The notes under the pieces are model-generated. The model was not told the DNA's origin. It saw only the letters and a program-made list of their open reading frames with translations, and made no database searches. From Bimastos eiseni (lineage: Eukaryota > Annelida > Clitellata > Crassiclitellata > Lumbricidae): a DNA stretch of 64,000 bases. The position numbers were made by a program, and so were the translations under genes. The stretch spans positions 28,186,815 through 28,250,814 of the forward strand of contig OY365806.1 of assembly GCA_959347315.1 (NCBI GenBank), given 5' to 3'. Shown piece by piece: positions 56,799 to 64,000 of this stretch; the stretch's first letter is position 1, and every line of letters starts with the position of its first letter.

Positions 56799-57239
56799 CA
56801 GCACCTTTGATATGGCTGACTTTAGCAATGCAACTTGTATTCCAATGTCCAAACTGTGGTTGCTGCTTTCTTGGAAATAGTATTTGTTTTGATCTTTTCT
56901 GTGCTAAAGGTAGAAACTTTTGTAAAACAACGCCCTCTGTCATACATTCGTTGTGGCCCCTGAATTAAGATGGCATCCTTGACAGCCAGAGAGCTCTTTA
57001 ACACCAAATCTAACAACATCCAAAAAACCTGTTCAAACCTACTGTATGCACCAAACTGACCAAAGACAGTTTCACAATAATAAAATGTAGACTTCATTTA
57101 ACACCCACAATTTTACATGAATTATTGCCAATAATATGTACAACTAGACCTGCAACTGCAACCAAACAGTCAGCAGAACCTAGGATTTAATAGCGATTAG
57201 GAGATTTCATAGCAATTAGGAGTCGCACAGTTCTGTTTA

Positions 57240-57720
57240 ATGTTTAATGCTGGTCATTACTGACAGAGTGCCAGAGAAAAATCAATCTCACTCAGAGGTC
57301 AAGTATCCGAGTACATGCGGGATGTCCTGCACTGGTTGCCTCTACCCCAGCGCATCTTATTTAGGGTATATGCCTTTGTTTGGTGCTGCCTTGGCGGTAC
57401 TGCGCCTACTTATTTGCAGAAGCTATGTCGCCCTATCACAGCCAGTAGTGGTTGACAACCAATTTGCTCTGCAGTTCATGGCAACCTGATCGTCACTTTT
57501 CACGCACTTCCACAATGCAGCATCAGGCTTTCTTGGTCAAGGGACTTACCATCTGGAATGGACTTCCCATAGAGCTCCGTCTCCTACCTAAGAACTCCTC
57601 ATCTTCATTTTACGCCTCTCTTAAAACTGTCCTTTTCAGCCGTGGGTTAGGCTGGGAGCACCCCTGTTTAGATATCTTGAAGGGGTGCTATATCAAGTAT
57701 TTATGTTTGATTGATTAATT
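57240..57720 (+). pseudogene. LINE RT-tail remnant
   Basis: Frames read VLHWLPLPQRILFRVYAFV, then GTAPTYLQKLCRPI, GNLIVTFHALPQC, and (frame 57452-57717) LTIWNGLPIELRLLPKNSSS, FYASLKTVLFSRGLGWEHPC. This is the 'L.WLP...RI...', 'P.YL', 'WN.LP', 'FK..LKT.LF' order of Jockey/CR1-like LINE ORF2 ends, with frame breaks. Confidence 0.8.
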
Positions 57721-59690
57721 GAAAATACTTGCAGTTCCTGCCTTACAATCAATTTTCAAACACAATTTGACCATATATGATATTATGTTCTTTGCAGAAT
57801 TAAATTGAGCTGCTTAATTTTTGGAAAAATTAATAAAGAAAGTCCTCTATCCAAGCATGATCTATTGTTCTCCTGGTGAAAGAGATTTTAAAGAGTATCT
57901 AACCGAAACAGAACCTAATGACTTCTATGGCACCACTGCAATACATCAGTCAATGGATGTTTGAAGTTTAACACCAATCAAAAATGTATCTTTTGGAGAA
58001 GTCTGATTATATTCAGCAGGAGTATTGTACAATAAATCAATCAAAATTTGTTCATTCGTAATGCGAGCTGACAAAGACACAATTGTTACATTCAACAAGA
58101 ATAATTATAAGTAGTTTTCAGGTCTCAGGTTCGATCCAAGTTAACCCGAGGATAATTGCAATGACCAATAAGATAACTTGTCAATAAATTTGTGAAATAG
58201 AACTCAACAAAGGTTTAACTCATCTTTATTGGGAAGTGTAAAACAATGAGGTTGGGTAAAGACCATAGCAACTATGGTTGGGTGCAGAAAACAATATTCT
58301 GAGTACATGATTAGGATCTGAGCAAATAGTCTTAAATGAACGGTCATCTGCGGTCTTGGTCAAGTCAGACATGTTCAGGGTGGAGGATGGGAGGAATCCG
58401 CTGCATTTAATATGGCACGAATCTCAACCTTATTGCTATTATTGGTACTTGCATAACCCCAACATTATGGGGAAGCATACTACTTTGACTGGGGAATTTT
58501 GTCATTATTGCCACATCATAGGAGACGGTTAAGGAAAGGCCATTGGATCAAAAGACCTGGAAAGTATGCAGAAACTAAGCATGAAGAGAGGGTCTCGACA
58601 ATGTGAGTCCATCAAAAGTAAGTATATCGTACCAGATCTTTCAGTATTTCTATGTCAAATAAACCATGAGATATATGTACCCATGAGTATGTGTGTGTAC
58701 CAGCTGAGCCTTACTTAATTTTTTCCAAAATAACACAAAAGCATTGTAAGGGCAATACTTCTATTAAAATCACTTAGTCATTTGAACAAAATGCAAATTT
58801 TTTATTTATTATATAATGATGATGGTTGACAAAACAGAATTATATTTCAAATGCTATAACTTTAGAATCAAGAAGGATAGGAAGTATTATGTGTTAATGA
58901 CTGCCACGTAACCTAACAATTAATTAAAGTATTTCTTGCAACTATTTGTGTACATATTTTCTAAGGCAAATCATGCTGAAAACGTGATATTCGGCAGAGG
59001 CGAATGTCCAAGGCTATTTCCGGCATATTCTTAATTTTAAAATCGTGATTTACCGTAATAAATAAAAAATTTTAATTGATTTTTTCAGACGTTAAGTTTG
59101 CACTAGTTCGGTAGAGCAATGTCTGCAGTTTTATTCTAGAACACTGAAACGGAATCTATGTGAATCATCGAAAACCCAAATCCCGAAAATGCTGAAACAG
59201 CTAAAAAAGCCATATTCCCGAAAATAGTTTATAAATAGGTTAGAACTCCTGAATTAAAAATGAAAGAAATGTCAACCCTATATATAGCATCGATGCGTAA
59301 TGTCAACCCTATAATTAATAATTATACATGAACATCAATGCGTCTATTTGTTAATTTTAAGTTTCTTTTTATGCATTCATTTAACGTCTTAAATGAATAA
59401 AATAAATCATCACAATTTGCATTCCTTGCTGCGGTAACCTTGCATATACACGGAAGGGATTTGCGTCGTGATGAACGTTTTCGGTTATGGTTTGGCTTTC
59501 TTTCAGCATTATAATAAATGAAACAGTTTCGGGGATACTGTTTAAAAACGAATCAATATTTAAATATTTATCTAAATATTTAATAACAATTTGAAAAGGG
59601 AATACAAAAGTTTCAACTAGAATGTAGGATTACGCCCAATGTTTAAAATTTAGATTGTCAAAAAGTCGACTTTTGTCAATAATGTTGTTG
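57721..59690. other. Intergenic, no gene seen
   Basis: AT-rich; nothing recognised on either strand. Confidence 0.5.
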
Positions 59691-61120
59691 AAAAGAATCA
59701 TATTTAAATAGAAGCTGGATTCATGATAAAATGTACTTAAATGGAAGCAAGATTGATGAAAAGAATCATGCTTAAGGAGAAGCTGAATTGATGAGAAAAA
59801 TCTACTTAATTGGAAGCAGGATTGATGAAAAGAATTGTACTTGACCTCTAACTGCTAAAACATGTCATATTCAAATATGCCAACTTACTTATTAAAAATC
59901 AAATACCATAAGTCTAAAAATCATAGTCCATGCTCTCTTTGATACTTGTGAAGCCTGGATACATTGCGATCCCGCAGCCCCCATTTCACCCATCATCGCC
60001 TGGGTACAACATGTTATAATGACAGGTGAAATGCAGGGAAATTCCCACATGAGCGGCCCGCTTTTCACCCGATGTGCTCCTGAAGTTCCCACACTCCCAC
60101 ATTTCACCTGTTTTAGCGTCCCAAATTAATCCACTTTATCGTTTTAGCGTCCCAAATTCATTACACCAGATTACGCAGGCTTCATGCTAGGTTGCCTGTT
60201 GTGACGTCAGTAGAATACTTTTGATCAATTCAGCATCCATTTAAACACGATTCTTTTCATCACATCCAGCTTCCACTTAAACATAATTCTTTTCATCAAA
60301 TCAGCTCTCATGCATTTAAACAGAATTCTTTTTGGTAAAAGTGTATTTTAGCGCATTTTATTATTGGACGTGAATAAAATGGAGACGGGATTGATGAAAA
60401 AGTATACAGTGCAAGTAGAAACTGGATTAATTAAAGAAATTATGCTTAAATGGAAGCTGGATCGATGAAAATATCATGCTTGATTGATGCGAGAACGTCG
60501 TTGCGATGGACGCGGAAGCAATGTAAACAAGGCCGTGTACGCGCGCAAAATCCCAATTGATGAAAAGAAATATACCTAAATGAAAGCTGGATTGATGAAA
60601 AGAAATATACTTAAATGGAAGCTGGATTGACGAAGAGAAATATGCATAAATGGAATCTTGATCGGCGAAAATATCATGCATAATTGAAAGTTCGAATGAT
60701 GACAAAATGGCGTCCCGATGAAATCTAGGGGAATTTCTGATCAACATTTTTTTAATTAAATACTGTAAAACACACTTTTAAAATTTCTTTTAGCGATTCA
60801 ACTTCCACTTAAAGCATAATTATTATCATCAATCCAGTTTCTACTTACAAAACACATAATATAATGAAGGAAATAATTAAATATGCTAAAATACACCGCA
60901 AGCACACGAGGTAATAAAATGCGCTAAAATACACTTTTACCTTCTTTTCATCACATCCAGCTTCTACTTAAGCAAGAGCCTTTTCATCACATCCAGCTTC
61001 CATTTATGTATAATTCTTTTCATCACATCCAGCTTCTACTTCGGCATGGTTCTTTTCGTCAATCCAGCTTCTGCTAAGTTATGTGACAGTGCTCGGAATT
61101 TGGGATTCTAAAACGATAAA
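59690..61120. repeat. Inverted-repeat mosaic built from a ~35-bp unit
   Basis: Degenerate copies of GAAGCTGGATTGATGAAAAG + AAT.ATACTTAAATG occur in direct orientation at 59700-59850 and 60370-60690. They are inverted (CATCACATCCAGCTTC.ACTTAA) at 60225-60330 and 60790-61075. Nested inverted arms: a perfect 30-bp pair at 60334-60363 and 60912-60941 (GGTAAAAGTGTATTTTAGCG...), and an imperfect ~26-bp pair around 60137-60162 and 61091-61117 (TTTATCGTTTTAG...CCCAAATT). No coding capacity. Confidence 0.85.
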
Positions 61121-64000
61121 TTAGCCGGCAATAAATAGGGTGATGAGGTTTAGAGGCTTCCCACGGGTCAAGGCATTTAAGACAGCGCAACTTCGTATGT
61201 ATGCGCCTGCCTGAGCAACAAATTTAGCATAACAAAAGAATACATACGTCATCCCAATTTTTCGAACACAGAATCACAAAGTCTTACGAATGCTTGATTC
61301 TAAACCTAAAGTTTACGACATCTTCTACGATTCTTGTATGTCATTCTCGAACCCCATGAACAAAATGGCGGACGATCAAACAAAATAATTTTCAACCTCA
61401 ATACCGTGAAGCTGGATTCCTTAGGTTATTGACAACAGTTTGGAGCTGGTTTGGAGCATTGATTTTCGGGCGCGTTTTGCGTGAAACAACTTCAACACGA
61501 ACATGCGCAATAAGCAGAGAAAGGGAACTTTGTAATGAATAGAGCAAATCTATAAATCAGAAACAGTCCATTCACTGGTCCAATTGAATGGAAATCATTA
61601 CCGGACACAATTCGAAGATCTTCTTCGATTTTATATTTCTCAAACTAAACATGAAATTCAATCATCTCTTTTCAGGCATTATAACTAATTCTTACATTGT
61701 AAAGTTTACTTTTAGCAAGTTTTGCTTTACTAAATAAGCTGGTTCCCGCGTCTTCGCTTTTGTTGGCGGCGGACGCTGTATAAATATTGAGATTACGATA
61801 ACTACGATTAAGGCGCGTTACAAATTGTATTGTATTGTAAGCATGCAGGATGAAGTCGTATTAACATAGATCACTAATGTGACGTATAGTTTCCTAAGAT
61901 AGCGAACATGAACGTCAGCTGTTATAGGTATACGCCTAGGCCTATGATGAGAGTTAATTAGTATTAACGTTAAAACAGATGGTCCATTTTTTATCGTTAG
62001 CTGGTTTAAGAAAATAGCCTAATGCAAATAGATTGTTAAGATATATTTTGTCAATAGACGGATTTCGCACTGATAAGCTTAGGCCTACTGAATTCACCTT
62101 CCGTGGTGGAAGCTTAAGGCTCAGTTGGTAGGGGGTACGTACCCATCGCCGTACAAATTAATGGCTGGCATCAAAAACAAATGTTCATGATGATGATGAA
62201 TATAAAAAAATAAAAAAGGCGTGGCACAGTGTAGGCCCAAGTTTAAGACTATAGTCTATGCCAAACTATTGCATATGGAGCAGTGCCAACCAACGAAGAT
62301 CAGCATTATCATCTACAAGAACGTTCTTGGTGATTAACTTTATAATTATTGGGCCAAATAGATGGAATCGATGATAGCTCAAGCTGCTCAACGAATTAAT
62401 TAGCCTATATGTGATGAATATGTCCATGTCGGCTATATGTAGGGCTATGTAAAACTATATAGACCTATGTATATATGTAATATAATATACTGGCCTATAT
62501 TCTGCATAGACCTACAGCAAGTCCTTCGTGTACAATAACACCATCTATAGGCAAATAGGCATATACGCTGGGCTCTCATCGACTCCATCGATTTGGCCCA
62601 ATAATGTTAATCACCACTGCAGAATCACAGACAGTTTCCTTGTGGGCAATTTCATTGCGCTGATGCAAAGCCCACAGATGGTCAACCAATAGGTGTCGTG
62701 CAGCTGTAAATGTACAGTACTCAATTTATATAGCGACTGCAGACCTATATATGCATTGACCCTACTCAATGCATGATGATTAGGTCTATGATGATGATGC
62801 TGCTGCTGCTGCTGATGATGATGATAACGATGACGATGATGACGGTGATGACGATGATGGCAATGTCTGATGAGTAGTCTCCGTTGAAGAGGCGCTATAC
62901 AAATTATCTAAATGAATTAATGGCGCTGCGCTCCATTATACATAGCCCGCAAGAGCTGTTCGTCAGTTTGAGCTGAGTCAGATGAAGATCTTCTCGGCCC
63001 TCGCTGCCTTGCATTAACACTAGCGCACCGCACGTGCACTCTCCTCTGTTGGTTCATCATCTCTTTAGATCAATCAGCCTGCAGTTGACATTTGAGGTGT
63101 CCTTTTGATCTCTGCTATTGTTTCGTCTAGTTACGAAGACTCACCTGTTGGTACCCTTTGAAGGCCATGCTCGCAGAGCTTTTGACGGGTTCCTAAAACG
63201 CCCTTTTCAAAAGTGTAAACACCCTTTGCATATATTCAGATATATTTAGATAGGCCTATACAATAATACATGCCATAAATATAAAAAATCTTGATTGATG
63301 AAGAAGGTGGAAAAAAGCTTCATGACATTTCCTCTGATCTGTAATTTGCACGCTTTCATCCAACAAGTTTCACTCAAGATTTTGAGTGTCACTGCCTGAG
63401 TCTAGAGGTCAAAGTTGTGCATTGGAATTGTTGAGGCCAAGATCTCTGATCAAGTCGTTGAGGTTTTTCTTGTTTGGATAGTACGTATGAGTTTTCCGAA
63501 GAAGTAGTTAACTTTCACAATATTAGTCTCTTTCTGTTGGTCACAAAAGTGAAGTTGTTGAGGAATAACGACCATTTTTATGATCGACGGAGGTCGACGA
63601 TCGTAGTCACGGCTGATGATATTCGTCAGGGACAAAGGCTACTTGGTCTGCCAGATGGTACCATTGTGCGCGACGTACGCCAACTTGGGAGCTACATGGC
63701 CTACTTCACGAAGTTCATTGGCTGCCAATTTCAAATTCAAAAGATCTCGAGGCCTATGAGCTGCGCATTCGTGCGTTCACACGTCCTTTCTGTACCCATG
63801 CTCTGTGCTTTGTGCTGCTTCGGCGTGGCGGGTTTTGCGGGTCAGCAGGATAAGTAAAGTAGACTCCAGTCTGTAATGGGCCATGTTGGCATAATTAAAG
63901 CGTCCCTAGACTTGTTCTATATTACGGGCAGGTTGATCTGGCCGCGACAGTGCACAAAGGCAACCCAACATTTGAACAACTGCCACCATGTCATTATCTG
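61121..64000. other. Gene-poor right edge
   Basis: Contains a GAT/GCT trinucleotide microsatellite (62770-62862) and a GCGCTATACAAATTATCTAA LINE-like tail near 62892. A plus-strand frame at 63474-63857 (RQGQRLLGLPDGTIVRDVRQ) is unassigned; I do not recognise it and it lacks a clear start. Confidence 0.4.
62770..62862. repeat. GAT/GCT trinucleotide repeat
   Basis: ATGATGATGCTGCTGCTGCT and further GATGAC units. Confidence 0.85.

Noticed and set aside
56822..57097. Minus-strand frame starting at ATG 57097, just upstream of the zinc-finger gene
   Set aside because: Different frame, no domain, no clear splice link; could be 5' UTR at best.
59690..61080. Regularly spaced ~35-bp repeats as a CRISPR array
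   Set aside because: Units degenerate, in both orientations, no spacers; animal genome context.
1..64000. tRNA and rRNA genes
   Set aside because: No cloverleaf with box A/B or conserved rRNA core was recognised by eye; a covariance search would be decisive.

Overview
The window is animal nuclear DNA: intron-rich, AT-rich, repeat-dense, with GT..AG introns and coding exons of 26 to about 930 bp. The gene content (a CD109/thioester-type alpha-2-macroglobulin, a TRIM-type coiled-coil + NHL protein, a secreted GGGYTF/GCGCY protein) and the very frequent AGGCCTA/TAGGCCT word suggest a marine invertebrate deuterostome, most likely an echinoderm. That placement is inference.

Left half, minus strand (1.6-27.5 kb): the 5' two-thirds of a CD109-like gene. 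I could join 21 exons whose splice phases all agree, from a signal-peptide exon at 27.5 kb to the LPYSVIRGEEF exon at 1.6 kb. They give 841 residues; the thioester and C-terminal domains lie beyond the left edge. The introns are loaded with mobile DNA: four copies of one retrotransposon family with a restriction-enzyme-like endonuclease (16.5-18.6 kb on plus; 22.5-26.8 kb on minus), tightly associated with (AAT)n tracts; a 1.37-kb foldback element (20.6-21.9 kb); GAA-rich composite repeats; and LINE debris.

Middle (27.5-41 kb): a two-exon piece of a secreted protein gene on minus (30.2-32.6 kb), then gene-poor DNA with microsatellites, two hAT-like non-autonomous elements with exact 8-bp target duplications (36.3 and 38.2 kb), and a duplicated G-run/C-run repeat (40.4-40.9 kb).

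Right half: a plus-strand TRIM/NHL-type gene (41.2-46.3 kb) whose coiled-coil and beta-propeller exons are joined by five tiny exons, every one phase 1-1. A decayed DNA transposon with 25-bp inverted ends follows (48.5-53.7 kb), then a seven-finger C2H2 zinc-finger gene on minus (55.9-56.8 kb), a LINE remnant (57.3-57.7 kb), a mosaic inverted-repeat region (59.7-61.1 kb) and gene-poor DNA.

The genes do not form an operon. The strongest leads are the CD109-like gene with its polybasic site and Pro/Thr-rich bait-like exon, the phase-1 micro-exon ladder, and the AAT-associated RLE retroelements with a shared breakpoint. No rRNA, tRNA or CRISPR was recognised.
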